A stretch of DNA of 64,000 nt, taken from the NCBI GenBank assembly GCA_020740775.1, contig JAHEWK010000022.1, forward strand, positions 434,001-498,000. The letters are read 5' to 3'. The stretch is from Ilyonectria destructans (Eukaryota > Ascomycota > Sordariomycetes > Hypocreales > Nectriaceae). The notes beneath the pieces were generated by a model. The model had not been told where the DNA came from, made no database searches, and was given only the letters and a program-made list of their open reading frames with translations. The position numbers and the translations under genes are program-made. This document shows positions 10,845 through 21,700 of this stretch, in pieces (positions within the stretch are counted from its first letter, which is position 1; each line of letters begins with the position of its first letter).

Positions 10845-12509
10845 ATGATAGGCAAGCAACGAACGCTAAACCACATGCAGAAGATCGCCCTCGGCCTCAT
10901 CTGTGAGGCGATGGACAGAGCGGAGGAAGTGTCAGATATAGCCGCTGACGGCAACGAAGGACACACGGTGTGGGAGCAGCCACCTCAACATCTCCAATAC
11001 ATAGGCGGAAGCGGTGGCACCGGGAAGTCTTGGCTCATCGAGACGCTGAAAGAGGTATTCGCGGCGAAAGGGTCGTCGAAACGTATTGTCATAACAGCTA
11101 CGTCCGGGACGGCGGCGGCAAGGATCGGCGGTAACACCATCCACTCCGCGCTGGGGCTAGCCTTCAAGGATCAAGACGGAGCCGCGATGGAAAGCCTACC
11201 ATCCGCGAACCTGGAGAGGAGCCGGCAGCGTTGGAGAAGGCGTGACGTGCTTGTGGTCGACGAGGTAAGCATGTTGGGACTTAAGACGCTCTACGAAGTA
11301 GACCACAAGCTGCGGGCGCTCCGCGGCTTCCCAGACAGGCCGTTCGGCGGGATACCGGTGGTGGTCTTCACGGGCGACTTCCTCCAGTTCGGACCAGTAC
11401 TGCAGAAGGGTCTGCTGAGCCGGGTCGACCCCAGCGACAGCGGCAAGGGGCTACGGAACCTCTCGGATCGTGCGACGCAATATCGATGGCAGCAGATCCA
11501 GGCCAAGACGACATGGGAGCTGTTTACCAACGTGGTGATCCTAGAGGAGCAGAAGAGGGCCGAGGGCGACGAGGAACTGATAGGGCTCTTAGAACGCATC
11601 CGGACAGGCCGACAGACGGCGGCCGACCTGGACAAGCTCAACTCGCGATACATCCCTGACGAGAAGCTCGACTTCACGGGAGGCCGAGGCGCCATTATCC
11701 CGCTCAACCGACACAGGTGGGACCTCACGCTCTGTGCCGCCCTGGCCTTCGGCGAGGAGCACGGCAGGAAGGTGTCCCTGTTCATGTCCGATCACCAGTG
11801 GAAAACCCGCGTGCCCAGCGAGGAAGAGATGGAGGCCGTAGTGCTGCTCGGAGATGACGCGCAGCTCCCCATCCCAGGCATCTTTCCGTACGTCGAGGGC
11901 ATGCCCGTCATCGTCAACCAGAACAAGTACCTAGGGCTGAAAGTAGTCAATGGAGCAGAGTTCACGGCCGCCGGCGTCGTCGCAGACGGAGAGGTAGAAG
12001 AACGGGTGATCCACGACCGGCTGTCCGTCTTCCTCGGGCCGCCAAGCGGCATCCTTCTCCAATCGCAGGACACGGAGGGGCTCGCGTTCCCGCACATACC
12101 TCCGGGTACCCTCATGTTAGGGACAGAGACTGTGCAGCTTGACAAAGAAAAGCACGGCAAATACGTCTGTCCGCGACTTGCAGCCAAGCGGGAGTTTAAG
12201 ATGGGGCTGACGCGTACGGGGCTGCCATGCACGCCGGGCTTTGCGCTCACTGACTATAAGGCGCAGAGCAAGACCCTAGAGAAGGTCCTGCTCGGGCTCT
12301 ATGGGAGAAAAGGGACGAAGGGATACCCGAGCATGGAGAAGTGCGACGTGCTTAGCTTGTACGTGCAACAGGAGAGGCAAACCGGTCGCGGTTTGCGCAA
12401 AGGAGCCTTGAGGAACGAAGTTGGCTATGGCCAATTTCCCTTTCCTTCATCAACTCTGATCACACCTTCCAGGTTCGAATCTTGCGTGTTGCGAAAGTGT
12501 TTGCAGTAG
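10845..12509 (+). pseudogene. PIF1-like helicase, C-terminal part of a Helitron transposase
   Basis: The frame carries the superfamily 1B helicase motifs in order: Walker A as GGSGGTGKSWLIETL (about residues 52-66), motif Ia as ITATSGTAAARIGG with a following TIHSALGLA, motif II as VLVVDEVSMLG, and motif III as VVVFTGDFLQFGPV. A late ALTDYKAQSKTLEKVLLGL segment and a final LSLYVQ are the start of the last motifs. The Rep nuclease and most of the N-terminal region of a Helitron protein are missing. After LYVQ (about 12366) the expected SRxRxxxGL segment is replaced by unrelated sequence, so both ends are lost. Such helicases unwind DNA during rolling-circle transposition; this copy cannot work alone. 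Confidence 0.82.
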
Positions 12510-12612
12510 GTAGCGTCGTGGTGGGAGGTGCTTGCTTTGTCAATCGGCACATGATGTGTCTCGGGCTCCTACCCCTAGAATGTTTTGTATTCCGAGCTAT
12601 GAATAGTTGAGA

Positions 12613-12810
12613 TGGCGGAGATCACTGGAAGCCATCCTGGACGAGCAGGTGGGGTGTATAAAGACTTTGGCCTGTCAGGTTTGTGGAAAAAAGGAGGGGA
12701 TTAGGCGATGTATAGGATGCAAAGCTATAGGGTACTGTAAGAAAGAGCACCCAAAGGCGGACTGGATGGTAGAGAGTGGCCGCCAAGGACGGGTAAAAGC
12801 GGGGATTTAA
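12613..12810 (+). pseudogene. MYND-type zinc-finger fragment
   Basis: The short frame has CQVCGKKEGIRRCIGC, then YCKKEHPKADW, the spacing of a MYND finger, a protein-protein interaction module often found at the ends of fungal proteins. Nothing else of a gene is visible on either side, so it is probably a captured or truncated exon lying at the edge of the Helitron relic. Helitrons often capture host exons, but no Helitron terminus was identified to prove that here. Confidence 0.5.
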
Positions 12811-13055
12811 GGATGGCAATTGCTAGGGACGCATGACGTTTTGCTAGGGACGCATGATCTTACGGACGCATGACTTTTCTACCCCTCTCATTGGCTCAAA
12901 AATAATTGTTAGTACCATCGAATTCTGCCACCTCCACTTCTTGTACTCCTTCTGTTCAGCTCCTTTAAATCTTTACCCCTAAGAACAATCATTACTAGCA
13001 TATACCAACAACCATTCCTAGAGCCTACCCCCCCAGCCTTCACCTCTGATTTAAT

Positions 13056-14323
13056 ATGCCAAGTCAACCACATACCCACCCTGAGCAGGATCTTAGGCCT
13101 CGAAGATCCCGAAGTCGAAGCCGAAGCCCGAGCCCCAGCGATCAATTGATCCCTTCGAAGCGCCGTCGCGTCGAGCGCGAAGCCGACCTACCGAGTCCAT
13201 CGCGCCCTTCGAGTCGTTCGACAATAGCAAGCAGCATCTCTCCATTCTACGGTATTGGAGACGATAATGCCCTCGATAATCTCTTCGCATCATACCCGCA
13301 AAGGTTCTCTGATGTCCCCAGACCACATGGCCAGCGAGGCATGAATGAGTCGACCTGGTCGATGCGTAACGATCATGAGATTTATTTCAACACCGACCTC
13401 ACCCTGGTATCATCATCTGTTCGTCGAGTAACAGAACTGATTCCGGGTGAATACCCATATTCATTATCATCTTCTTCATCCCCTACACCCAGCTCTCCAC
13501 CATCTTCAACATCTTCAATACAAGGACCCCCTCAAGCAACTAAAGCTGAGTTTCAGTCTGCTCTAAAGCTTGTACAAGAGGTCATTGGAGAAGGTCGGCG
13601 CCTTACACTCGACCTCGCCCGTCAATATGAACGTGTACACCAGTGGCGGGAGAGATGGGGCTGGTCGCCACTTAGCCCAGGAGCTTATGAACCCCCTCCT
13701 CCATACTCTCCGCCACGAAATCCACAATCAACATCAAGTCCTCCTGTGACTACACCTCCCAATATATCTATACAATCTTCGATCTCGCCAGAGCCAGAGC
13801 CAATACCCAACCCCCCTATTCTAGGTGATGCTGCCCCAGATGCAGAGACTCTCTTCAACACAATCAACACCTTTGCTAAGGAGCATGGATTTGGCATTGT
13901 TCGATATAATGGATATCAATATCAGGGTCGGATAATCAGATATACATTTCAATGTGATCGATTTGGACAACCAAGATATACCAGAGGAGTTGGATTGCGA
14001 CAGCGGAAGTCTCGAAAATGCGGCTGTAAATGGAAGGTTATTGCTGAAGCCCTGGAAGAGGGGAAGTGGTTCTTACGAAAGCACCCAAATATAGAACACA
14101 GCGAACACAACCATGGACCCAGTCTCGCCCCATCAGCACACACCCTACCCATCGACGACTGACTTCATCTATCAAGGCCACTATTGAAGCTACAAGTCGA
14201 CGGGTTGGTGTGCGTGCTCGCGATGTACAAGCAGTTGTCAAAGATCAGCACCCAGATACCAGTTTCACTCAAAAGGATATCTACAATGCCCTACATCCCT
14301 ATGGGCTCTCACCTTTTTATTGA
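13056..14323 (+). pseudogene. N-terminal half of a FAR1-domain MULE (Mutator-like) transposase
   Basis: The first 368 codons are open. A basic Ser/Arg-rich N-terminus (SRSRSRSPSPSDQ) and proline-rich linkers lead to a FAR1/WRKY-like DNA-binding region beginning DAETLFNTINTFAKEHGFG, with CGCKWKV and EHSEHNHGPS as zinc-ligand segments. Near 14110-14150 the frame shifts by one. Downstream, VRARDVQAVVKDQHP and SFTQKDIYNALHPYG continue the expected spacer before the MULE DDE domain. The DDE domain is absent because homology stops at about 14310, where the 5' region of the first tyrosine-recombinase module begins. The gene was therefore probably cut by that insertion. Confidence 0.7.
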
Positions 14324-14729
14324 AAGGGTAATTCCATGTCCTCTCATTGGTCCATACCCCTGTAAATCCCCTTTCAGTTGAAAGGGGATTTGCACATGAC
14401 GCCCCCGACCCATCTTTCATTTCAAAGTGGACGATCTGCTTTCTGATTGGATGCTGCAATCCTGCCCCTGTTATAATCGTTGCTGTGTTTTCTTTTTCTT
14501 CTCTCCAATCTTTGACATCCTTGGTCGTGCTAAACTATTTTCTACTGCTGTTGATGATTAAGTAGAAAGTAATTTCAACAATCGCGTCGCGTGCACGCGT
14601 TCCTTACGTGTTCGAAAGACAGTTGTAGATAACGCACCCAAGCAGATGGCTTTGTAGCTCACTTTCATCATCATCATCATCAATTGAATAACCTACCAGC
14701 ATTATCTTCCCTTACATTTGTAACTCAAA
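14324..14729 (+). other. 5' non-coding region of tyrosine-recombinase module 1
   Basis: The region holds CCAAT-type words (TCATTGGTCC at 14344-14353, GATTGGATG) and a strong palindrome at 14365-14390. Similar phrases occur in the same order upstream of module 4 (30742-30960), so both are read as related 5' regions of the same element family. Confidence 0.5.
14365..14390. repeat. Perfect 12-bp-arm palindrome near the module 1 5' boundary
   Basis: AATCCCCTTTCA and TGAAAGGGGATT are exact inverted copies separated by GT. A shorter palindrome with the same CTTTCA/TGAAAG core lies at the 5' boundary of module 4. Confidence 0.8.
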
Positions 14730-17033
14730 ATGCAGTTTCAAGAAACCGGACCCGATCAAGTCCTGGACATTGAGCAGAGCGAAACCACTAAATGGCTGCA
14801 ACATACGGGCTGGCCACAGTTGTTCCGCAATCGACCACTTGATATTATTGCCGCATCATCACTACAGCCTGGACCAGCATGGAATGAAGATTATCTCCTA
14901 GGTTCATGGCAGGGTACCCAGATTTGGAGCTCCGTGGCGGTTGAAGCTCAGCTGCGAATTATACTACGCGGTGTCGACTTGATGTTCGATCGGGCCAAAT
15001 TCACGTTGGCTAGGACGTCATACAGATCCCGCTGCTGGCTTAATACCTACTGGAAAGATGTATTCTGGCCACATGAGTTCCGAATTGTATCCAGCCAGAA
15101 TAGATACATTTCCACATGGAAGAGGTTTATCTGTTTCATATTTCGGGCCCTGCAATCCAGTCCACAATTGCGCCGAGAAATTTATAACTTAAGACTCAGA
15201 CCTGATGAGGTCAAGATGATGCGGCATATACTGGACTTGGCATCCACTTTGCAGCAGCAGGGGAAAGAAGAATGGGATGATGATTCAGAATACGCAAGTC
15301 AAGACGAGGGGGAAGAGTCCAGTGACGGGGAGGACAACGAATCCCTCGAAGACTACGATGGAGAAAGTAGCGAGCCCGATGAAGACGAAGATGTCGAATA
15401 CAATAGAAGGGACAGAGATGAACGGACGGCCTTCACTCTCCCTCCTGGCTTCTGGCTACATCTATCTGAGGCCATCTTTCAACTCTCGATGATGTTCTGG
15501 ACATACCGAGACCCCGCCGGAGACATGTCTTCATCGGTGCTCATTCACTACACAGCAGTCATGGGGATCCAAAGAGACTCTCTTGTCTACTATTCGGCGT
15601 ACAACTCGACGCCAAAACTGGCTGCTCTGATGTGGGTTGGCCGTCTTTTGTTCCTCGAATACGCCTTGCCCGTTTACACCTACGACACCCTCGCCTTCCC
15701 TTGGCCATGTCGGACGAGCTACCCGTCCCAGCCCGATCGGCTGGACTCAATCCGCAGGAAGTATCTTCTCCGGGGGTGCTATACCCCCTTTGGAGAGATG
15801 ATCGAACTGAAAGCATTTGCGAAATCTATTGTGAAACGAGAGGGCATCCCAGGAAATCTTTCCTGGGCTCCAGACGGCCGCTCGTTCACAATCGGTGACG
15901 ACAAGAAGGTTCAGCTATCCGAATTCTGTGAGACATACCATAAGGTCATGGCGCAGGTTCACGAGCAGGTCAACGAGATGATGCTGGGCTGGGACCCTAG
16001 TATTGACCTCTCTACTATTCGGGATGACTTGACCTGCCGAACAGCTGGCTGGTCCTTCCTTCGCAAAGCCGAGAACAACCTGGGTAACACTTGGAAGACG
16101 CTGCTACAAAGGCTTGAATCTTCTTCATTCCGTGGCCGACCGTTTATCAAGTCTGGGTCTTGGCAACCGGAAACTTGTATAGCATATCTCAACGCCGGCC
16201 TCAAGTTGAACAAGACTGCCTTTGCCGCGTCCCATGTGACAGCTAGTTTACCCGGCCGAGGCTCTGAAATAACCAGCATTCGATACGTCAATACAAAACT
16301 GGCTATACGGAATGTCTTCTTTCATGGAGGCCAAATAATCATCATTATCAGTTACAACAAGGCCAGGGCGTCCAATAATTATGCCTTCTACATTGTTCGT
16401 TACCTTCCGCCGAGTCTTAGCCTGAGCTTCTTGAAATATCTCGCGATTATTCGACCAGTCTGGGAGTTTCTAGCCAAGCAGCTGCATATGCCTCGCCACA
16501 GCAGCAGTGAATTTTTCTTTCTAGATCCCAGTGGCAAGAAAAAGCATCTCTCCCCGACGCAAGCCTCAAGCATCTTAAAGGACCTGACTCGAGATCTCGC
16601 TACGCCGTGGAGTCTATCGCTATACAGGCAAGCAGCTCTAGCTATCGCGAAACGGTATCTGAGGAAGCTTGTCGAGAAGACCAACTTTTACTACCCTTCC
16701 GATGCGACTGATCCCATACGCATGTTTGCAGCCGGAGCTGGCCACCATCCTCGCATGCTGCTGACCACATACGCCATCGACCGAGCTCTACCAGAAAGGC
16801 TTCAGCCAGAGCTCCTGGAAATGTATCAACAACTATCAACCATCTGGCAGGAGTGGAACCAGCAGTACTACCACGAATATTGTTTGAGTTCGAAGCTAGA
16901 GTCGCATAAGTCTCAAAGGCTGATAGCTCCTGAAAATAGTGGATGTAAGCGGTTGGCAGATCATGATGATTCGGGTAGAGCCTCAAAGAGGATTATGACT
17001 ACTGAGAACGGCTCTGGCTATTGTGATATTTAG
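14730..17033 (+). pseudogene. Tyrosine-recombinase-like protein, module 1 (5' part, split by hAT)
   Basis: The frame begins MQFQETGPD and runs without a stop to the hAT insertion at 17031. Three parts are visible: an N-terminal helical region (residues 1-170), an acidic linker (about 175-225, rich in D/E/S), and a catalytic-looking region. That last part has an R-x-x-E box (R510 in PGRGSE), a lysine after a strand (K544 in YNKARAS), a YRQAA segment (R633), GHHPRM (H672) and a tyrosine exactly nine residues after H672 (Y681 in TTYAID). This R, K, R, H, H+9=Y order is that of tyrosine recombinases. The usual HxxR histidine is not present. The coding sequence resumes in the same frame after the hAT, at 25153, with the zinc-finger segment. 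An uninserted allele would therefore have been a continuous gene. The family has no name that I recognise. Confidence 0.72.
17023..17030. repeat. hAT target-site duplication, left copy (GTGATATT)
   Basis: The same 8 bases recur at 25145-25152 directly after the right terminus. Eight bases is the duplication size of hAT transposases. Confidence 0.95.
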
Positions 17034-17091
17034 GGATGGATTTAATGCTGCATCATTAAATAAAATGCGCATTTTGCATTAAACATTTAAA

Positions 17092-17096
17092 GCACG
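17092..17096. repeat. Copia target-site duplication, left copy (GCACG)
   Basis: GCACG lies directly before the 5' LTR and is repeated at 22666-22670 directly after the 3' LTR. Confidence 0.93.
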
Positions 17097-17280
17097 TGTT
17101 GGAATACGACCCTGTATAACGAAACCTCTGATAGATTGATATCCGGACCTTAGTCAGAAGGGGGGGTATGATAACCCCTCTTCCGGCCGATCCGGATGAC
17201 GAGAAAAAGCAATCATCAACATCATCATCACTGTATTGATCCCTATTCATCAGATTGAATTGACCGTAACGGATCCAACA
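17097..17280 (+). repeat. Copia 5' LTR (184 bp)
   Basis: It starts TGTTGGAATACG and ends GATCCAACA. Transcription should start within it, although no clear TATA box was assigned. Solo LTRs 1 and 2 at 351-816 belong to this family. Confidence 0.95.
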
Positions 17281-17300
17281 ATTAAGAGTCTCATCTGCTT
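17281..17300 (+). promoter_or_regulatory. Primer-binding site, complementary to an internal part of tRNA-Lys(CUU)
   Basis: The bases directly after the LTR begin ATTAAGAGTCTCAT. The reverse complement, ATGAGACTCTTAAT, reads as the anticodon arm of eukaryotic tRNA-Lys(CUU) as I remember it: anticodon CUU within CUCUUAA, ending at position 39. It does not match a tRNA 3' end (no TGG start). This implies priming by a half-tRNA cut in the anticodon loop, as in Drosophila copia. Confidence 0.65.
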
Positions 17301-17382
17301 CAACAAGCTAGCTGCGCTGAGATCCGTACGGCTTTTATTCCCTATTTTAAGATTAATTTTACCCCATTCTACGAACATCACA

Positions 17383-18690
17383 ATGTCAGCCAAAAATACT
17401 GCAGCTGACCACAAGATCTATCTCGAGACCTTCAGGGGTTGGAGGATCTGGGATAAGAACTTCCAGCTGAGGGTAAATGCAGCCGGCCTCTGGGATCTCG
17501 TTGATCCTAAGGGAAGTCAACAGCCGATGCAGGCCCCAGTGAAGCCGCTGATTTCTTCCTATCATAAAAGAATCCCTCCACATCGGATCGAGCCCGACCT
17601 TCCTCGACAGACCCGTTACTCTGACAGTCAGGGGTCTCAGACTATCACCCCGACCTACACCCTCGAGACCACCGATCCGATCGAACGAGCCCAGTCAATC
17701 AGGGATCTGACTGCTGAAGACAAGACCTCCTATCAGTCTAGCCGTAGAGACTATGAGCAAGACTATAGGGAATACGAGAAGCAGAAGGATCAGATTAACA
17801 GCCTGAAGAAATGGATGATAGAAACAGTAGCTGAAGGTCTGATGGACAGCTCCTTCTTTCCTCAACAGGGTCTTAGGAACTGGTATATCAACCTAGAAGA
17901 AAGCGTTGGGGCTTCTCAGACCCAACAGCGAAATGAAGCTAGGATAAAATATCAGACTGCCCTAGCTGCTGTGCCTAAGACTATCAAGGATTTCCCTCGC
18001 TGGCTAACGGACTGGGAACAAGCTACACATCAAGCTCAGACTCTAGGGATAGGGGGCCTAGATGATCCAAATATCTGGTTCGAGGACCTTAGTAAGGTCA
18101 TTAAGCCGGCTGTTGGATATTTAGTCACTACCTATCGCGGGATCTATAGGAAGGAGCTAGAATCAAGGTCCCTATCAATTCGAGAAGTTGCCAAGGCCCT
18201 ACGGGAAGAAGCTGCCCAGTACGGCTTACAACAACCGGCTAAGGCCCCCAAGGCCCCAGGCCGGATCAACAAGGGAGCCTTTGGACCGACCTACGATGAG
18301 GAGCCTGATCAACCTGACCAACCGGATCAGGAACAGGATCCGGATAAGGAAGGTCAGCCGGCCGGATCGTCCGGATCTGCAGGGCCCTCCCGGCCGAAAC
18401 GGAACCCTAGGAAACGCAAGCCCGAACAACCTGCCTCTCAGCCGACCTCTGAGGCAAAGAGACCTAAGGGAGATCGGGATCAAGGAGATAACAGCTCAAC
18501 CTGTGAGGCCTGTGGCGGCAGCTTCCATAAATGGAAGAAATGCTATTATGTCTTTCCTGACAAAGCCCCAGCCTGGTTCGAATTCAACCCCCTCATCCAA
18601 GACGCTGTTAAATACCGCATTTCTCTACCTGAGTGGAAGGATAAGCTCAAAGCCCTCAAAGGAGCCGCCGGACCGGCTAAGTCGGATTGA
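17383..18690 (+). CDS. gag: Copia Gag (nucleocapsid) protein, ending in a UGA with readthrough-type context
   Basis: The 435-residue protein starts at the ATG in CACAATGTCA at 17383, about 100 bases after the LTR. The frame upstream to 17236 lies in the LTR and leader and is unlikely to be translated. An N-terminal region (DHKIYLETFRGWRIWD and following) resembles the copia gag_pre domain. The C-terminal third is Pro/Asp/Lys-rich and then holds a single CCHC zinc knuckle, CEACGGSFHKWKKC. It should form the virus-like particle and bind element RNA. The stop is TGA at 18688-18690, followed by CTAG. Pol continues in the same frame, so readthrough would give a Gag-Pol fusion. Confidence 0.9.
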   Translation: MSAKNTAADHKIYLETFRGWRIWDKNFQLRVNAAGLWDLVDPKGSQQPMQAPVKPLISSYHKRIPPHRIEPDLPRQTRYSDSQGSQTITPTYTLETTDPIERAQSIRDLTAEDKTSYQSSRRDYEQDYREYEKQKDQINSLKKWMIETVAEGLMDSSFFPQQGLRNWYINLEESVGASQTQQRNEARIKYQTALAAVPKTIKDFPRWLTDWEQATHQAQTLGIGGLDDPNIWFEDLSKVIKPAVGYLVTTYRGIYRKELESRSLSIREVAKALREEAAQYGLQQPAKAPKAPGRINKGAFGPTYDEEPDQPDQPDQEQDPDKEGQPAGSSGSAGPSRPKRNPRKRKPEQPASQPTSEAKRPKGDRDQGDNSSTCEACGGSFHKWKKCYYVFPDKAPAWFEFNPLIQDAVKYRISLPEWKDKLKALKGAAGPAKSD

Positions 18691-18709
18691 CTAGGCCGGG
18701 AAGTCGGCC
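18688..18709 (+). promoter_or_regulatory. Candidate stop-codon readthrough signal: UGA-CUAG plus hairpin
   Basis: The gag stop TGA (18688-18690) is followed by CTAG, the strongest known eukaryotic readthrough context (UGA CUA G). A perfect 5-bp stem follows at once: GGCCG (18694-18698), loop GGAAGT, CGGCC (18705-18709). The frame stays open from 18691 into pol with no second stop. Confidence 0.7.
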
Positions 18710-21700
18710 GCTGCGGTGACCTGATAACATCGATCAGGGCGGCCTTTTCGGCATCAGGATATCCCCTACGGAAGTCAGCTATCCTAGACTCTGGGACCAC
18801 AATCCATATCGTCAATGAGATCTGCCGGTTCCTAGGATATCGGCCTGCTAGAGCCGATGACGTCATTATTGCCGGAGAACACGAAGTCCTAGTCCAAGGA
18901 TACGGCCAAGTCAACATCATGACCCAGGGACCCAAGGGCCCTAAGGTCATCACTTTATTCGATGTGGCCTACTGCCCTGACTTCCCTTGCAACCTAGTAT
19001 CCCTACGGAAGCTGCTACGTCAGGGCTATTGGTGGGACACACGCCCAGATTGCAACTGTCTAAGGTCTTCAGACGGCCTGATCAGATGCTTCTTATCTGA
19101 TCACTATGACCAATTCGTCCTAGAATACGTCCCTTGTGACGCTGCCTTCCCTGCCCGGCACAGCCGGTTCAACTCATCAACCCGACCTAAGGCGACGAAG
19201 CAAGATGCCCGCCGTTGGCACCTGCGGCTAGGTCATCCGGGGCCACAAGCCCTAGAGAGGCTAGTCAATAAGGTCACAGGCGCCCGGATCAAAGGGATCA
19301 CGACTGTCAGCTGTGATGACTGCGGCACTTCCAAGATGACCCGACAAGTCAGCCGCCGGCCGAGGGACCTTCCAGCCGGTCCCGGCTTGAGACTAGCAAT
19401 TGACTTCCATGACCTGGAAGAGGACCCAGAAGGAAGAGTCAGTCTGTTGTTGATAACAGACCGCTATTCCGGCTATATCTGGGACTATTACCTTAAGACC
19501 AGACAACACAAGGAGCTTGTTGCGGTCTTCAAGGACTTTCTAGGTCACCTATTCCGTCAGTATCAGCTGAAGCCCCGAGTCGTTGAGTGCGATAGAGAGA
19601 TCCTAGGAAAGTCCGAAGACCGGCCCCGGCTAGTATATCGGTTCTTTACCGGGATGAGCATTATCGTGGAGTCAACAGCTGCTGACACAGCTGCCCAGAA
19701 TGGCGGCGCCGAGCTATCCGGAAAGGTCATCAAGATCAAGGCAAGAGCCCTCCGGTCAGGAGCCCGATTTCCCTCCTTCCTTTGGGTCGAGATCTATCGG
19801 ACTGCTGTTTATCTCTACAACCGGACCCCTAGGGCGGTCAATAACTGGGATACCCCCTATGCCCGGTTCCACACAGCAATAGCCCAACGGGACGGACACG
19901 GCGAGGAAAGCAAAGTCCCCTATCTAGGTCATCTACGAGTCTATGGATCTAAGGCATTTGCCTTGACCCAAGACGCCCTGAAGGGCAGGAATAAGAGGCA
20001 GCGGCTAAATCCCCGTGCCTGGATCGGCTACCTTGTGGGATACCAGTCAACAAATATTTATCGGATCTGGAACCCGGCTGCTGGGAAGGTTATCTCTACG
20101 AGAGATGTTACATTTAATGAAGATGACCAATTCAACGGAGATATCAATCAGCTACGGGATGATCTATTGAGTATCAGCAGAGAAGAATTAGACCAACTGC
20201 TGAACCAGGTGGAAGAGGCTCAACCGGATCAGTCACCAGAAAAAACAGCTAGCAGACTGACCTCTAGGTGGGACGAATCCCACTATGAGGATCAGAGCAT
20301 TATCTACAGCGAGGATCAGGAGGATGTTGCTGACCTAGGCCCGAGGGATCAGGTCTATGACCTAGGTCCTAGGGATCAGGTTGATAATATTGATCCTATC
20401 CCGTATGTAGATAGATTAGAAAACAGGGACATAGGGATGATACCATCAGAGGCTAGGTCTGATCAACCAGCCGGAACTGTTGGGCATTCTAGCAATAGGG
20501 TTAAGGACGGGTATCAGGGCATGCATGGGGAAGGAATTGATGCCATTGAAGGCGGTCAATCCGATACCCCTAGCGCTGAAGATACTGGGTACCTGACTCC
20601 TGTGTCTCTGCTGCCAGCTGCACTTCTAGCGATGACAATCCAGGATGTCTCGGATCCACCAGGTGGGCTAGATCCCAGGGACCCTAGGGTCTCTAGGGTT
20701 GAACGGTCTGATATCTGGAAAGCTGCCTTTAACGCCGGAAGATTAGCTAGCCCAATAGGCACCCTTGATGGGAAAGTCATTGACAAGGCTAAGCTGCAAC
20801 GGCTGTTGAAGAAACCTAGGTCTGTTCATCAGAGTCAGCTACCCAAGCTGCCGCGGCACCATCGGGATCTAAGAGATCATCCGATGGGGGTCCAATTTGA
20901 GCAGGCTGAACGAGACCACTTGCACAGTCATAGGGAAATGGAGTCATGGATCGAGATAGATCTAGATGACCCTAGAACCCTAGGGAAACAGACCCTCGAT
21001 TGCATGTGGGTCTACGTCTATAAGCTAGATAAGCATGGCCGCTTCATCAAGTGTAAGGCCAGGCTAGTTATTCGAGGAGACCAGCAGCCAAAAGGGCTAG
21101 ACGAAGAGACCTACGCCGCAACCCTAGCCGGAAGGTCCTTCCGGACTCTGATAGCAACAGCAGCCCGATTTGACCTGGATCTCATACAATATGACGCAGT
21201 CAACGCCTTCGTCAATGCCAAGTTAGACCGTCACATCCTAATGAAAATGCCGCCTGGATACAGATCACCTGGAAAGATCCTGCTGATCCAGAAAGCCCTA
21301 TACGGTCTACGAGAATCCCCTCTCCTTTGGCAGAAGGAACTTACAGCCACTCTTCAAGACCTAGGCTTCGAGCCGGTCCGGCACGAGCCCTGCTGCATGA
21401 CAAAGGGAGGAATCATCGTCTTTTTCTATGTTGACGATATCGTCTTTGCCTGCCGGAAGGAAAAGAGGCAGGACGTTCAGAGGGCTGTTGCAGACCTCAA
21501 ATTACATTATGCCCTTACCGGTGGAAATGATCTTCAATGGTTCCTAGGGATCGAGGTCATTCGAGACCGGAAGGAAAGACTGATCTGGTTGTCCCAATCC
21601 TCGTATCTAGCTAAGATTGCTAACCTTGTGGATGACCTAGATCAACGGCATGACACCCCAATGAAAAAGGAAGCCCTGCACCCGTACGAGCAACGGGCCT

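Noticed and set aside
12460..12490. tRNA B-box-like GGTTCGAATC at 12472-12481, possible tRNA or SINE
   Set aside because: No matching T-stem and no properly placed A box or acceptor stem.
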